This document shows positions 17,012 through 27,147 of a stretch of 64,000 bases of DNA, piece by piece. Source of the DNA: Hyphomicrobiales bacterium (GTDB taxonomy: Bacteria > Pseudomonadota > Alphaproteobacteria > Rhizobiales > JACESI01); contig JBDWKL010000028.1 in NCBI GenBank assembly GCA_039973685.1, positions 38,988-102,987 of the forward strand, read 5' to 3'. Within the stretch, counting starts at the first letter, position 1. Every line of letters starts with the position of its first letter. Below the pieces are notes generated by a model, which saw only the letters and a list, made by a program, of their open reading frames with translations, did no database searches and had not been told where the DNA came from. Both the position numbers and the translations under genes were made by a program.

Positions 17012-18823
17012 ATGCATCCGCTGAACGATAAACTAAAACGTGTCACAGACCGCATTATTGAGCGGAGTGAAAAAACTCGAAGCATCTATCTCGCTAATAT
17101 GGCGGCGGCAAAGCCTGATGGGCCAGCGCGCTCACTTCACGGTTGTAGCAACCAAGCTCACGCTTATGCAGGGGTGGTGGAAGACCAACCTGCTATGGTG
17201 AAAGAGGACGCTGGAAATTTAGGTATTGTAACTGCCTATAACGATATGCTTTCAGCGCACCAACCGTTTGAAGTATATCCTGACGCCATTCGCCAAGCGG
17301 TGCGTGAAATTGGTGCGACCGCCCAAGTTGCTGGTGGCGTTCCTGCAATGTGTGACGGTGTGACACAGGGCACTGCGTCAATGGAGCTTAGCCTGTTTTC
17401 TCGCGACGCTATCGCCATGTCTGCGGGTATCGCGCTTAGCCACAACACATATGATGCTGCTGTATTTCTTGGGGTCTGCGACAAGATTGTTCCAGGTCTT
17501 GTGATCGCCGCTCAAGCCTTTGGGCATATTCCAACTGTGTTTTTGCCAGCGGGCCCGATGACTTCAGGCATCTCCAATGATGAGAAAGCTAAAGTTCGCC
17601 AGCAATTTGCAACAGGTGAAGTAGGTCGTGACACACTCTTGAAAAGCGAAATGGGGTCGTATCACGGGCCAGGTACTTGCACTTTTTACGGCACGGCGAA
17701 TACGAACCAGATGTTGATGGAATTCATGGGGCTGCATTTGCCCGGTGCGAGTTTCGTTAATCCAAACACACCACTTCGCGACGCCTTGACCAAAGCAGGT
17801 GCTGTTCATGCTTTGTCATTGAGCGCACTGGGAAATAATTATACGCCAGTTTGTGATATTTTGGATGAGAAGGCCTTTGTAAATGGCATCGTCGGATTGA
17901 ATGCAACCGGCGGTTCGACGAATTTACTTATCCACTTAATCGCTATGGCTCGGGCAGGTGGCATTATCCTCGACTGGGAAGATTTTAGCGACCTATCAGA
18001 CACCATTCCGCTTCTCACGCGTGTTTATCCAAACGGCCTTGCTGACGTGAACCATTTCCACGCTGCTGGCGGTCTTGGCCTGCTTATCCGTAATCTTCTT
18101 GATAATGGTCTTTTGCATGAAGATGTGAAAACGATCATGGGTGAGGGGCTTTATTCTCATACCAAAGAGCCAAAGTTGACAGATGACGGCGTTGAATGGG
18201 TTGATGGACCTGCAGAAAGCCTCGACGACCGCATCATCAGACCTGTTTCATTGCCGTTTCAAGAGACGGGTGGGCTAAAACGCCTTGATGGTAATCTTGG
18301 CACTGCGGTGATGAAGGTTTCTGCTGTTGATGAGAAAAACCGGGTTATTGAAGCGCCATGTCGCGTCTTCTCGGATCAAGTGCAGGTGAAAGAGGCGTTT
18401 CAAGCAGGCGAATTGACTGGCGACGTGGTTGTTGTTGTTCGCTTTCAAGGGCCAAAAGCCAACGGCATGCCAGAACTACACAGCCTGACACCAATGCTTT
18501 CTATTCTACAGGCGCGGGGGCAAAAGGTTGCTCTGGTGACTGACGGGCGGATGTCGGGCGCTTCAGGCAAGGTGCCTGCTGCGATCCATGTGTCACCAGA
18601 AGCATTAGACGATGGGGCTATCGCTAAGTTGCGTGATGGCGATCTGGTTTTAGTCGATGGTGAGAAGGGAACGCTTGAGATTTTGACGGATGGCGTTTTG
18701 GATCGACCGTCTGAGAAAATCAACCTCGATGCGAACAACGTCGGTTCGGGACGTGAGCTTTTCCAGAACTTCAGAAAAGTCGTGACGTCAGCAGATAGCG
18801 GCGCGAGCGTATTTGGTTTCTAG
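17012..18823 (+). CDS. edd: Phosphogluconate dehydratase
   Basis: A 603-residue IlvD/Edd-family dehydratase converting 6-phosphogluconate to 2-keto-3-deoxy-6-phosphogluconate. The three iron-sulfur cysteines are visible in MCDGVTQGTASMELS, GVCDKIVPGL and GPGTCTFYGTANTNQ. The C-terminal TDGRMSGASGKVPAAIHVSP is the family signature. Length equals E. coli Edd. The ATG at 17012 is 5 bases after the pgl stop; a TTG at 17003 overlapping that stop is possible. KDPG aldolase (eda) is not in the window, so the final step must be encoded elsewhere. Confidence 0.97.
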   Translation: MHPLNDKLKRVTDRIIERSEKTRSIYLANMAAAKPDGPARSLHGCSNQAHAYAGVVEDQPAMVKEDAGNLGIVTAYNDMLSAHQPFEVYPDAIRQAVREIGATAQVAGGVPAMCDGVTQGTASMELSLFSRDAIAMSAGIALSHNTYDAAVFLGVCDKIVPGLVIAAQAFGHIPTVFLPAGPMTSGISNDEKAKVRQQFATGEVGRDTLLKSEMGSYHGPGTCTFYGTANTNQMLMEFMGLHLPGASFVNPNTPLRDALTKAGAVHALSLSALGNNYTPVCDILDEKAFVNGIVGLNATGGSTNLLIHLIAMARAGGIILDWEDFSDLSDTIPLLTRVYPNGLADVNHFHAAGGLGLLIRNLLDNGLLHEDVKTIMGEGLYSHTKEPKLTDDGVEWVDGPAESLDDRIIRPVSLPFQETGGLKRLDGNLGTAVMKVSAVDEKNRVIEAPCRVFSDQVQVKEAFQAGELTGDVVVVVRFQGPKANGMPELHSLTPMLSILQARGQKVALVTDGRMSGASGKVPAAIHVSPEALDDGAIAKLRDGDLVLVDGEKGTLEILTDGVLDRPSEKINLDANNVGSGRELFQNFRKVVTSADSGASVFGF

Positions 18824-18863
18824 CAGCTGTAAGAACCGCTAATTTATAAGCTTGTAAAAAAAT

Positions 18864-18900
18864 AAACGGGAGTGATGAAACAGCACTCCCGTTTTATTAT
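18864..18900. terminator. Bidirectional terminator between edd and the 92-residue secreted protein
   Basis: An 11-bp perfect inverted repeat (AAACGGGAGTG / CACTCCCGTTT) with a 9-base loop. A T-rich tail follows on the plus strand (TTTTATTATATTATT) and an A-run precedes it (TAAAAAAATA), giving a T-run on the minus strand as well. It lies between two convergent genes. Confidence 0.9.
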
Positions 18901-18923
18901 ATTATTAGTCTTGTGTTTGGTTC

Positions 18924-19202
18924 TTACTTTGAGCCAACCCAAGGAGCGAATTCTTTTGCAGCAGAATTGCTTGTGCGGTTTCCACCATCAAAATTCGAAG
19001 TGATATTGCTTTTGAAGCTGTTCAGGCTGAACTGATTGTGGCTTGTTGCATTAACGCCGCGATTTCCGTCAAAAGTTGAGCTTACATTGTTGTCAAAGCC
19101 AGTAGGGTGAAATTGTGTGTTGCCTAAAGGTGATTCAGCAAGGGCAGCACCAGCAGAAAGAACGACAGCGGCTGCAGCGGTTGCGATAAGAACAGTTTTC
19201 AT
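18924..19202 (-). CDS. Small secreted Asn/Ser-rich protein with internal repeat
   Basis: A 92-residue protein with a textbook signal peptide (MKTVLIATAAAAVVLSAGAALA, cleaved near residue 22). The mature part of 70 residues is rich in Asn, Ser, Thr, Gly and Phe and contains two related units: NNVSSTFDGNRGVNATS and SNITSNFDGGNRTSNS. It has no cysteines. AGGAAAT precedes the ATG. It is transcribed alone, with its own terminator. I do not recognise a family; a periplasmic or surface role is the only inference. Confidence 0.75.
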   Translation of the reverse strand: MKTVLIATAAAAVVLSAGAALAESPLGNTQFHPTGFDNNVSSTFDGNRGVNATSHNQFSLNSFKSNITSNFDGGNRTSNSAAKEFAPWVGSK

Positions 19203-19557
19203 TTTAATTTCCTTTTCAAATGTTTTCGTTTTCTTCGTCTACAAACCAGAAGTGTGTATTGCGGCTTTCACCTTCAAATGAACTAAACGCGAATTTTCGT
19301 TATGGTTTAATCACGCGTGGGAATGAGCTGATGTTTCTTATTATTGGTGATGTGTTGCCGCATGTGATGAAGTTTGATGCATTAAAATTCGACATCAAAC
19401 GCAAGTGAATGACTTCTGCTTGGCTTGTCATCGGGAGTATTGTATTGGAAATACGTAATGCTCGCGTGGGCGGATGCCCGCGTTTGACATAATTTATCAT
19501 CATCAATTCGACTAGAAATTAGCTGTCGAAACAAATTGAGAAGAAATAGAGGTTTTG
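19203..19557. other. Divergent intergenic region
   Basis: About 355 bases between the small secreted protein (minus) and the IalB-family gene (plus), expected to hold both promoters. A TTGACA at 19484-19489 is a candidate -35 for the plus-strand gene, but no good -10 follows. A plus-strand frame 19220-19408 exists but has no ribosome binding site and no recognisable product. Confidence 0.35.
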
Positions 19558-20187
19558 ATGTTTAATTTGCTACGTGTGTCCAAACTGCTAACTGGCTCGT
19601 TAGTTGGGCTTGGAGTAAGTGCTGGTGCTGTTAATGCGCAGGATGCGGGTGCAAATGCGCAAAACGGCGCAGCGGCGCAACCAAAGGGTTGGTTTAAAGT
19701 TTGTGAGATAAACAAGCAGACGAATAAAGAGACCTGCGCTGTGAACATTCAAATTCTCAATGAGAAAAATGCGCCAATCGCGCAGGCTCGTATTGTGGAG
19801 CAAAAGGGTGCCCCAGCGAAGTTGTTTACAGTTATTGTTCCGCCGGGGTTGTTGATTCAATCTGGTTTGCGCATTCAAATTGATAAACAAAATTTGGGAA
19901 CAGCCAAATACGAAATCTGTACGCCGCGTGCATGTATTGCTGAAGCTCGTTTTGATGGAAAACTAATTACTGCCATGAAGCGCGGTAAGCAATTGCAAAT
20001 TATTGGGATTGGTAAAGACCGTAAGCCTGCTGGTTTCCCTGTTACGCTCACAGGTTTCACGGCTGCTTATGATGGGCCATCGGCTGATCCATCTAAGTTC
20101 CTTGCTGCTCAACCTGATACCCTTGAGCAAAAATTACAACGCAAAGCCGCCGAAGCACGTAAAAATCGGTTTGAGCAAAGTAACTAA
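19558..20187 (+). CDS. Invasion-associated locus B (IalB) family protein
   Basis: A 209-residue exported protein. The signal peptide ends near VNAQD (residues about 1-26), followed by an Ala/Gln/Asn-rich spacer. The IalB domain starts at GWFKVCEINKQTNKETC and includes PPGLLIQSGLRIQIDKQ and YEICTPRACIAEARFD; the Cys pairs of the family are present. The C-terminal end is a charged helix (QKLQRKAAEARKNRFEQ). IalB proteins are periplasmic or outer-membrane-associated proteins common in Hyphomicrobiales and named for a role in Bartonella erythrocyte invasion; in free-living species their function is unclear. ATG at 19558 has AGAGG five bases upstream. Confidence 0.88.
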   Translation: MFNLLRVSKLLTGSLVGLGVSAGAVNAQDAGANAQNGAAAQPKGWFKVCEINKQTNKETCAVNIQILNEKNAPIAQARIVEQKGAPAKLFTVIVPPGLLIQSGLRIQIDKQNLGTAKYEICTPRACIAEARFDGKLITAMKRGKQLQIIGIGKDRKPAGFPVTLTGFTAAYDGPSADPSKFLAAQPDTLEQKLQRKAAEARKNRFEQSN

Positions 20188-20226
20188 GAAAAGACTGTAA
20201 AATTTGACGAGATGAATCGGCTTCCA

Positions 20227-20303
20227 CATGTAAACTGTGGGGTCGATGAGACAGAAGTTGACAAGAATTTCAATCTCCGACACATTTTACTTCAGTTTAC
20301 ATG
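20227..20303. promoter_or_regulatory. 11-bp inverted repeat bracketing the likely gcv promoter
   Basis: CATGTAAACTG at 20227-20237 is repeated exactly as its reverse complement CAGTTTACATG at 20293-20303. Between the arms lies TTGACA (20258-20263), a perfect -35, with a weaker -10 candidate (CACATT) 17 bases on. The left arm sits in a smaller palindrome, CCACA-N7-TGTGG (20224-20240). The right arm ends where the first riboswitch aptamer begins. This could be a pair of operator half-sites for an unknown regulator or an RNA structure in a longer read-through transcript. Confidence 0.5.
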
Positions 20304-20521
20304 CGGGAGAGTTCAGGCGTTTGTTCGTCTGGCACCGAAGGAGCAACTATCCCGGAATCTCTCAGGTATCACGGACCGCTTGTAAATTTTCTACGGCTGA
20401 CAGTCGTTAGAAAGACGACTCTGGAGAGCAACGATAAATCGTTCACCGACGGGGGCAAGCATATCGCTCGCTTATTTGATTGAGCTGATATGTGAATTCT
20501 CTCAGGTTTTTGACAGAGGGG
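20303..20521 (+). ncRNA. Tandem glycine riboswitch (gcvT element)
   Basis: Two glycine-aptamer cores lie in series before gcvT. The first has GCGGGAGAG, GCACCGAAGGAGCAA and AATCTCTCAGG followed by a closing ACCGC-type strand (about 20303-20380). The second has CTCTGGAGAG, TTCACCGACGGGGGCAAGC and TTCTCTCAGG closing with GACAGAGGG (about 20418-20521). These GGAGAG...ACCGA.GG.GCAA...TCTCAGG blocks are diagnostic of the Rfam glycine riboswitch. It normally turns on glycine cleavage genes when glycine is plentiful. Boundaries are approximate. Confidence 0.93.
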
Positions 20522-20542
20522 ACATGCTGAATTTCAGCATGT
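20522..20542 (+). promoter_or_regulatory. Hairpin in the riboswitch expression platform
   Basis: ACATGCTGA and TCAGCATGT form a perfect 9-bp stem with a 3-base loop immediately after the second aptamer. No T-run follows, so it is not a simple terminator. The gcvT ribosome binding site (GGAG at 20561) is only about 20 bases further, which suggests translational rather than transcriptional control. Confidence 0.55.
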
Positions 20543-20570
20543 GCTCAATTGTGTCAAACCGGAGAATAAA

Positions 20571-21695
20571 ATGTCTGAGACCTCTGAAAACCTTCAACAA
20601 ACCTCTTTGCATGATTTGCATGTTGAATTGGGCGGCAAAATGGTCGGCTTTGCTGGCTATTCGATGCCTGTTCAATATCCGGCTGGTATCGTAACGGAGC
20701 ACAATCACACCCGCTCAAAAGCAGGGTTGTTTGATGTGTCCCACATGGGGCAAGTTTTGCTAAAGGGTGAAAGCCATGCTCATGTGAGTGCTGAGCTTGA
20801 AAAGCTTGTTCCCGGCGACATTGCAGCCCTTGATATTGGCCGCACACGATACACTCAATTCACCAATCAAGAAGGCGGTATTCTGGATGACCTGATGGTC
20901 ACCCGCACAAAGGATGATGGAACTCTCTATTTGGTGGTGAATGCTTCGCGTAAAGATGACGATCACGAGCTGATGGTTGCTGGCCTTGGTGATGCCGTCG
21001 AAATTGAACGTATAGAAGACCGCTCATTGATCGCTCTTCAAGGCCCAGCGGCTGAACGTGTTTTGAGCGATCTTGCCGACGGCATAGAGGATATGGCGTT
21101 CATGTCTTCTGAAATTATCAGCATTGATGGCATTGAGTGCTGGGTTTCAAGATCAGGGTATACGGGCGAGGATGGCTTTGAAATTTCCGTTCGCGATGAT
21201 GAGGCGGTTTCACTTGCTCAAAAATTACTCGCCAATGATGATGTCTTGGCTTGCGGTCTGGGCGCTAGAGATTCCCTCCGCCTAGAAGGTGGCCTTTGCC
21301 TTTATGGAAATGACATTGATGACACGACCAGCCCAATCGAGGCAGGCTTGATCTGGTCGATCTCAAAACGACGCCGCGCGGAAGGTGGATTTCCAGGTGC
21401 CGATAGAATTCAGTTAGAAATTGTAAAGGGTGCCAGCCGCAAACGTGTTGGCATCAAGCCGGACGGCAGAGCGCCTGCGCGCGACGGTGTCGAGATACAA
21501 GACACATCAGGCAATGCAATCGGCACCATAACATCCGGCGGCTTTGGCCCGAGCATCACAGCCCCAATTGCCATGGGTTATGTTCCAACAGACCATGCCG
21601 CAATCGGCACAAAACTCAATCTCATCGTTCGAGGAAAAGCACTGCCTGCAACAGTGGTGGCTCTTCCTTTCGTTCCTAATAATTTCAAACGCTAG
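20571..21695 (+). CDS. gcvT: Glycine cleavage system T protein (aminomethyltransferase)
   Basis: A 374-residue folate-dependent aminomethyltransferase. It transfers the methylene group from aminomethyl-lipoyl-GcvH to tetrahydrofolate, releasing ammonia. [16 protein letters not shown] and [12 protein letters not shown] are the N-terminal family motifs; [14 protein letters not shown] and [20 protein letters not shown] are the folate/central motifs. The ATG at 20571 follows GGAGAATAAA; the frame is open to a GTG at 20541 inside the riboswitch hairpin, which is not a likely start. First gene of gcvTHP. Confidence 0.96.
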   Translation: MSETSENLQQTSLHDLHVELGGKMVGFAGYSMPVQYPAGIVTEHNHTRSKAGLFDVSHMGQVLLKGESHAHVSAELEKLVPGDIAALDIGRTRYTQFTNQEGGILDDLMVTRTKDDGTLYLVVNASRKDDDHELMVAGLGDAVEIERIEDRSLIALQGPAAERVLSDLADGIEDMAFMSSEIISIDGIECWVSRSGYTGEDGFEISVRDDEAVSLAQKLLANDDVLACGLGARDSLRLEGGLCLYGNDIDDTTSPIEAGLIWSISKRRRAEGGFPGADRIQLEIVKGASRKRVGIKPDGRAPARDGVEIQDTSGNAIGTITSGGFGPSITAPIAMGYVPTDHAAIGTKLNLIVRGKALPATVVALPFVPNNFKR

Positions 21696-21718
21696 AAACA
21701 TGCCTAGGGAGGTACCTC

Positions 21719-22084
21719 ATGACGACTAAATATACCGAAGACCATGAATGGATAACTGTTGAGGGTGATGTCGCTACATTCGGCATTACAGATCACGCAC
21801 AAGAACAATTGGGCGAACTGGTGTTCGTTGAATTGCCGCAAGTGGGCGCTCAACTGGCAAAAGGCGGCGATGCTGCTGTGGTTGAATCTGTAAAAGCTGC
21901 AAGCGATGTTTACGCACCCGTTTCTGGTGAAGTTGTTGAAACGAACACAGCGCTTGATGGCGAACCAATAAAGGTCAATGAGGATCCTGAGGGTTCTGGC
22001 TGGATGGTCAAAATCAAGTTGTCAGACGCAAGTGAATTAGACGGCATGCTTGATAAAGACGCTTATTCAAAACTTATTGGCTAA
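21719..22084 (+). CDS. gcvH: Glycine cleavage system H protein
   Basis: A 121-residue lipoyl carrier. Residue Lys59 in [18 protein letters not shown] is the lipoylation site. [20 protein letters not shown] and [13 protein letters not shown] are the N-terminal signature. It shuttles the aminomethyl group between GcvP, GcvT and the lipoamide dehydrogenase (not in this window). It starts 23 bases after gcvT with AGGGAGGT upstream. Confidence 0.97.
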   Translation: MTTKYTEDHEWITVEGDVATFGITDHAQEQLGELVFVELPQVGAQLAKGGDAAVVESVKAASDVYAPVSGEVVETNTALDGEPIKVNEDPEGSGWMVKIKLSDASELDGMLDKDAYSKLIG

Positions 22085-22099
22085 AATTTGGAGATCCAC

Positions 22100-25006
22100 A
22101 TGACTTCACGGCGCGAACGCTTAATGGACCTGCAATCAGGTGCCAATTTTATTCCTCGTCACATTGGCCCGCGAGATGATGATGTAGCATCCATGTTGAA
22201 GGTAGTGGGCGCAAGCTCACTGGATGATTTGATTGAAAAAGTCATCCCCGCAGACATTAGGATGGAAGGCTCGCTTGAACTTCCTGAAGCAAGAAGCGAA
22301 CGGAACACACTTTCAGATTTGCGCCGTACTGCCAGTAAGAACCAACTGTTCACGTCGATGATTGGCATGGGCTATTATGGTTGCATCACGCCCAAGGTAG
22401 TGTTGCGCCGATTGCTTGAAAGTCCGGGTTGGTACACGGCCTATACGCCTTATCAAGCAGAAGTCAGTCAGGGGCGCCTTGAAGCACTGATGAATTTTCA
22501 GCAAATGGTAAGCGACCTAACAGGCCTTGATCTTGCCAACGCCTCTTTGCTTGATGAGGGCACAGCGGTTGCAGAAGCAATCTCCATGGCAAGGCGTATT
22601 TCTAAGAGTTCGAAAGAGAGTGTCTTTTTAGACGCGGATACGCACCCGCAAACAATCGCGGTTGTTCAAACCCGTGCGGAAGCGCTAGGCCTTAACGTGA
22701 TTATTGGCGCGCCTGAGAAGGACTTGAACGCAGACGACGTATTCTGTGCTGTTTTCTCTTATCCAGCCTCTAGCGGTCAGGTGAGTGATTATTCAGCCCT
22801 TACAGACGCTTTGAAGGGCGCAGGGGCAATCTCGATCTTTGCAACGGATCTATTAGCCCTCGCACTCCTCAAGTCTCCAGGCGAGCTTGGGGCTGATATA
22901 GCCGTTGGTTCATCCCAGCGTTTCGGTGTCCCGATGGGATATGGCGGACCACATGCCGCATTTTTTGCGACACGGGACCAATACAAGCGATCAATCCCAG
23001 GACGCATCATCGGCGTTTCAGTCGATGCCAATGGTAACTCTGCCTATAGAATGGCACTACAAACCCGTGAGCAGCACATACGGCGCGATAAAGCGACAAG
23101 TAACATTTGTACCGCACAAGTCTTACTTGCCGTCATAGCAGGCATGTTTGCCGTTTATCATGGTCCAGATGGTCTTCGCCAAATTGCTGGCAGAGCGCAT
23201 CGCTATGCAGAAATCTGCGCGCATGAGATTAAACGTCTTGGCTATGATGTGATCAATGATTGTTTCTTTGATACGATTACCGTGCATGTGCCGGGTCGCG
23301 CTCACGCAATTATTGCAAAGGCACGGGAGAAGAAAATCAATCTGCGCCTCATTGATGGCGACCACTTGGGCATCTCGACTGATGAGACAACCAGACGCTC
23401 TGAAGTTGAGAGCTTGTTATCTTGCTTCAACAGCAAGGCGATGAACGGGCGCACCCTTGATCAAGTGGATGACGAAGTGGTCGAGTGCATTCCTGATAGC
23501 TTGCTGCGCACCTCTGAATTTATGGCTCATCCCGTGTTTCAGCTTTATCACAGCGAGACCGAGCTGCTTCGCTATCTGCGTAAGTTGCAAGAAAAAGATA
23601 TTGCCCTAGACCGTTCGATGATCCCGCTTGGTTCGTGCACCATGAAATTGAACAGCACCACCGAGATGATCCCGATCACATGGCCTGAGTTTTCTCACAT
23701 CCATCCTTTTGCACCGTTAGAACAAGCGCAAGGCTATCAGCTACTGTTTGAAGAAACGGAAGAAATGCTGTGTGAGATCACAGGCTTTGATGCGATTTCT
23801 CTGCAGCCCAATGCCGGTAGTCAGGGAGAGTATTCAGGCCTGCTTGCTATTCGGGCTTGGCACTTGGCAAATGGCGATCAAAACCGCGACATCTGCCTGA
23901 TACCAACGTCAGCGCACGGCACAAACCCTGCGTCTGCTGTTATGGCCGGAATGAAAGTCGTGGCTGTACGATGTGATGACGACGGCAACGTCGATGTTGA
24001 AGACCTCAAAGCAAAAGCGGTCGAGCACAAAGATAACCTTGCAGCACTGATGATCACATACCCATCGACACACGGTGTATTTGAAGCTGCTGTTCGTGAG
24101 ATTTGCGACATCATCCATGCGAACGGCGGGCAGGTCTATCTTGATGGCGCGAACCTCAACGCACTGGTTGGTATTGTTCAACCAGGGAAAATTGGCGCTG
24201 ATGTTTGCCACATGAACTTGCACAAAACGTTCTGCATTCCCCATGGCGGCGGCGGGCCGGGTGTCGGCCCAATTGGTGTTGGCGCTCACCTTGCCAAGTT
24301 CTTGCCGGATCATCGGGTCGTGTCAGGTGTTAATCCCGCTGCAGCAGGCCATCAGACGATCGGGCAAGTATCGGCAGCGCCTTGGGGGTCAGCGTCCATT
24401 CTACCGATCTCATGGTCTTACATTGCAATGATGGGAAGCGATGGTTTGAAGAAGGCAACGCAGATTGCAATTCTCAATGCCAATTATATTGCAGCCCGAC
24501 TGCGTGATTATTTTCCGGTGCTTTATTCAGGGCCGGGTGGTTATGTGGCGCATGAATGCATTCTTGATATGCGCTCCTTGAAAGAAACCCTCGGCATCAC
24601 GGTTGAAGATGTTGCAAAGCGGCTTGTCGATTATGGCTACCATGCACCGACAATGTCTTTTCCAGTTGTTGAAACCATGATGGTTGAACCAACAGAATCT
24701 GAGAGCAAGCAGGAAATTGATCAATTCTGTGAAGCGATGATTTCAATTTCTCAAGAAATTAATGAAATCAGAGAAGGGAAAGTGAGTGCCGACAATAGCG
24801 TGCTTACCAACGCACCACATACGCAGGAATTGCTGATGGGAGATTGGGACAGACCTTATTCCAAGCAGCAAGCGTTCTTCCCGTTGTCCTATGTTCAGGC
24901 AGACAAATATTGGCCGCCAGTTGCGCGGATTGATAATGTCTATGGTGACCGCAATTTGGTTTGCGCCTGCCCACCAATGGAAGACTATATGGAAGCAGCG
25001 GAGTAA
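22100..25006 (+). CDS. gcvP: Glycine dehydrogenase (decarboxylating), P protein
   Basis: A 968-residue fused alpha/beta P protein. It decarboxylates glycine with PLP and loads the aminomethyl group on Gcv[18 protein letters not shown] begins the first half. The second half contains the PLP-binding Lys709 in [20 protein letters not shown]. Full length against the usual 950-970. The ATG at 22100 follows TTGGAG and is 15 bases after the gcvH stop; an in-frame TTG at 22088 is less likely. Confidence 0.97.
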   Translation: MTSRRERLMDLQSGANFIPRHIGPRDDDVASMLKVVGASSLDDLIEKVIPADIRMEGSLELPEARSERNTLSDLRRTASKNQLFTSMIGMGYYGCITPKVVLRRLLESPGWYTAYTPYQAEVSQGRLEALMNFQQMVSDLTGLDLANASLLDEGTAVAEAISMARRISKSSKESVFLDADTHPQTIAVVQTRAEALGLNVIIGAPEKDLNADDVFCAVFSYPASSGQVSDYSALTDALKGAGAISIFATDLLALALLKSPGELGADIAVGSSQRFGVPMGYGGPHAAFFATRDQYKRSIPGRIIGVSVDANGNSAYRMALQTREQHIRRDKATSNICTAQVLLAVIAGMFAVYHGPDGLRQIAGRAHRYAEICAHEIKRLGYDVINDCFFDTITVHVPGRAHAIIAKAREKKINLRLIDGDHLGISTDETTRRSEVESLLSCFNSKAMNGRTLDQVDDEVVECIPDSLLRTSEFMAHPVFQLYHSETELLRYLRKLQEKDIALDRSMIPLGSCTMKLNSTTEMIPITWPEFSHIHPFAPLEQAQGYQLLFEETEEMLCEITGFDAISLQPNAGSQGEYSGLLAIRAWHLANGDQNRDICLIPTSAHGTNPASAVMAGMKVVAVRCDDDGNVDVEDLKAKAVEHKDNLAALMITYPSTHGVFEAAVREICDIIHANGGQVYLDGANLNALVGIVQPGKIGADVCHMNLHKTFCIPHGGGGPGVGPIGVGAHLAKFLPDHRVVSGVNPAAAGHQTIGQVSAAPWGSASILPISWSYIAMMGSDGLKKATQIAILNANYIAARLRDYFPVLYSGPGGYVAHECILDMRSLKETLGITVEDVAKRLVDYGYHAPTMSFPVVETMMVEPTESESKQEIDQFCEAMISISQEINEIREGKVSADNSVLTNAPHTQELLMGDWDRPYSKQQAFFPLSYVQADKYWPPVARIDNVYGDRNLVCACPPMEDYMEAAE

Positions 25007-25052
25007 CCCACACTCGTTGGACTTTGGGTTGATGCTTTTTTGAAGTTGTTAG

Positions 25053-25081
25053 ATAGGGGGAACCTCCACGGTTCCCCCTAT
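25053..25081 (+). terminator. Stem-loop after gcvP
   Basis: A perfect 11-bp inverted repeat, ATAGGGGGAAC and GTTCCCCCTAT, with a 7-base loop, 46 bases after the gcvP stop. There is no strong T-run after it, so it may be a weak terminator or an mRNA 3' stabiliser. Confidence 0.6.
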
Positions 25082-25173
25082 AGATTTGGCTTCGCTAAAT
25101 TGACTTTCCTTGGCAAAAAGACGAGGAATTTAAGGGTTGCAGGCCAACACTTCTTCTATTGCCAACGAGAAAA

Positions 25174-26976
25174 ATGATGTCATTTCGTAAAAGCCCAAAA
25201 GACTTACGCTCACGCGCATGGTTCAACGACCCTAGTGACGCAGAAATGACGGCGCTCTATTTGGAACGCTATCTAAATTACGGCCTGACACGAGAAGAGC
25301 TGCAATCTGGAAAACCAATCATAGGCATTGCACAAACGGGGAGTGATCTTAGCCCCTGTAATCGCCACCACATCGAATTGACCAAGCGCATACGCGACGG
25401 AATCATAAGTGCCGGTGGTACAGTTATGGAAATCCCCGTGCATCCGATTCAAGAAACAGGCAAGCGACCAACGGCTATGTTAGATCGCAATCTTGCTTAT
25501 CTCGGCTTGGTGGAAGCGCTGTTTGGATATCCAATTGACGGCGTAGTCCTGAACATTGGGTGCGATAAAACGACACCCGCTTTGTTGATGGCTGCTGCAA
25601 CAGTCAATATTCCTGCTATCGCTTTTTCTGTCGGCCCTATGCTCAACGGCTGGTTTAATGGCGAACGTGCTGGTTCTGGAAGTGCGATTTGGCATGCTCG
25701 CAATATGAAGGCCAAAGGAGAGATTGACGACGAAGGTTTCATGGACATCGTTTGTCGTTCCGCGCCCTCGGTTGGTTATTGTAATACCATGGGTACAGCT
25801 TCCACGATGAACTCATTGGCTGAGGTTCTTGGTATGCAATTACCTGGTTCTGCCGCCATTCCGGCGCCGTATCGTGAGCGTGGTCAAATGGCCTATGCAA
25901 CGGGTCAGCGTATCGTGGACATGATTTGGGAAGACCTCAAACCGTCTGACATTATGACATCACAATCCTTTGAAAATGCAATCGTCGTGAACTCCGCTTT
26001 AGGCGGCTCAACCAATGCACCGATCCATCTGAATGCAATAGCGCGCCACCTTGGCTTAGAACTCAGTACCGAAAATTGGCAGCAGGTCGGTTATGACGTC
26101 CCACTGATTACGAACATGCAACCAGCGGGCAAATACCTAGGTGAAGATTTCTATCGGGCAGGGGGCGTTCCGGCTGTCGTTGGTGAATTAATCAAAGCAG
26201 ACCTCTTGCCGCATCCTGACGCGAAAACGGTCAATGGGGCGAGTATCGGGGATAATAACGCCAATGAACGCTCGCTCAATTATGATGTTATCTCGAGCGT
26301 CGATGACCCTATTCTTAAAGCTGCTGGTTTTCTCAGCCTCAAAGGCAATCTGTTTGATAGCGCGATCATGAAAACGAGCGTCATATCTGATGAATTCCGC
26401 AGGCGATACCTTGAGAACCCGCAGGACCGAAATGCCTTTGAAGGTAAGGCAATTGTTTTTGATGGTCCTGAAAGTTTCCATGAGACCATAGATAACCCTG
26501 ACCTTAATATTGATGAAAACTGCATATTGATTATGCGGGGCGTAGGTCCCAAAGGGTATCCAGGTGCTGCTGAAGTGGTGAACATGCGACCCCCTAGCTA
26601 TCTATTAAAACAAGGCATTACGGCCTTGCCTTGTATCGGCGATGGTCGCCAATCTGGTACATCTGCTTCACCCTCAATTTTGAACGCTTCTCCAGAAGCT
26701 GCGGCAGGAGGAGGACTGGCACTTTTACAAACAGGTGATCGGGTGCGGATTGATTTAAACACAAGCGCTGTGAATGTACTGATTAGCGATGAAGAACTTC
26801 AAACCCGCGCCGAGCAGCTTGCAGCCAAGGGAGGCTATCCAATTCCTGAAAGCCAAACACCATGGCAACAATATTCAGGTGAGCTTGTGGGGGCATTGTC
26901 AGAAGGCATGGTCTTAAAAGATGCGCCTCAATATCGGGATATAGCTGCTAAACACAAACCAAGGCACAATCATTAG
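25174..26976 (+). CDS. IlvD/Edd-family sugar-acid dehydratase
   Basis: A 600-residue iron-sulfur dehydratase. Three cysteines of the cluster site are visible in [22 protein letters not shown] and [15 protein letters not shown]. The opening [20 protein letters not shown] and length fit the arabinonate/xylonate/gluconate dehydratase branch rather than IlvD (dihydroxy-acid dehydratase) or Edd, which is present separately. Such enzymes convert aldonic acids to 2-keto-3-deoxy acids. No dehydrogenase or aldolase partner gene adjoins it, so the substrate is unknown. ATG at 25174 or 25177 is preceded by GAGAAA; a TTG at 25159 is in frame. It stands alone between gcvP and a convergent membrane protein gene. 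Confidence 0.83.
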   Translation: MMSFRKSPKDLRSRAWFNDPSDAEMTALYLERYLNYGLTREELQSGKPIIGIAQTGSDLSPCNRHHIELTKRIRDGIISAGGTVMEIPVHPIQETGKRPTAMLDRNLAYLGLVEALFGYPIDGVVLNIGCDKTTPALLMAAATVNIPAIAFSVGPMLNGWFNGERAGSGSAIWHARNMKAKGEIDDEGFMDIVCRSAPSVGYCNTMGTASTMNSLAEVLGMQLPGSAAIPAPYRERGQMAYATGQRIVDMIWEDLKPSDIMTSQSFENAIVVNSALGGSTNAPIHLNAIARHLGLELSTENWQQVGYDVPLITNMQPAGKYLGEDFYRAGGVPAVVGELIKADLLPHPDAKTVNGASIGDNNANERSLNYDVISSVDDPILKAAGFLSLKGNLFDSAIMKTSVISDEFRRRYLENPQDRNAFEGKAIVFDGPESFHETIDNPDLNIDENCILIMRGVGPKGYPGAAEVVNMRPPSYLLKQGITALPCIGDGRQSGTSASPSILNASPEAAAGGGLALLQTGDRVRIDLNTSAVNVLISDEELQTRAEQLAAKGGYPIPESQTPWQQYSGELVGALSEGMVLKDAPQYRDIAAKHKPRHNH

Positions 26977-27147
26977 GGTAGGGGTGTGACGTCCCAACTC
27001 ATGATTGATCGGCAGGTGATGGCGGTTTAATGATGCAAAAGCGGGGAAGTGGATAGCAAATTTTGGAGTGACCTAGTTCTAGGAAATTCTCTGTAATTAA
27101 TGCGGGTTTTGCTAAACCTCGCCAACGCTCGTTACGCGCTTTCCATC

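Noticed and set aside
19220..19408. 62-codon frame between two secreted protein genes
   Set aside because: No ribosome binding site, and overlaps the expected promoter region of the divergent genes.
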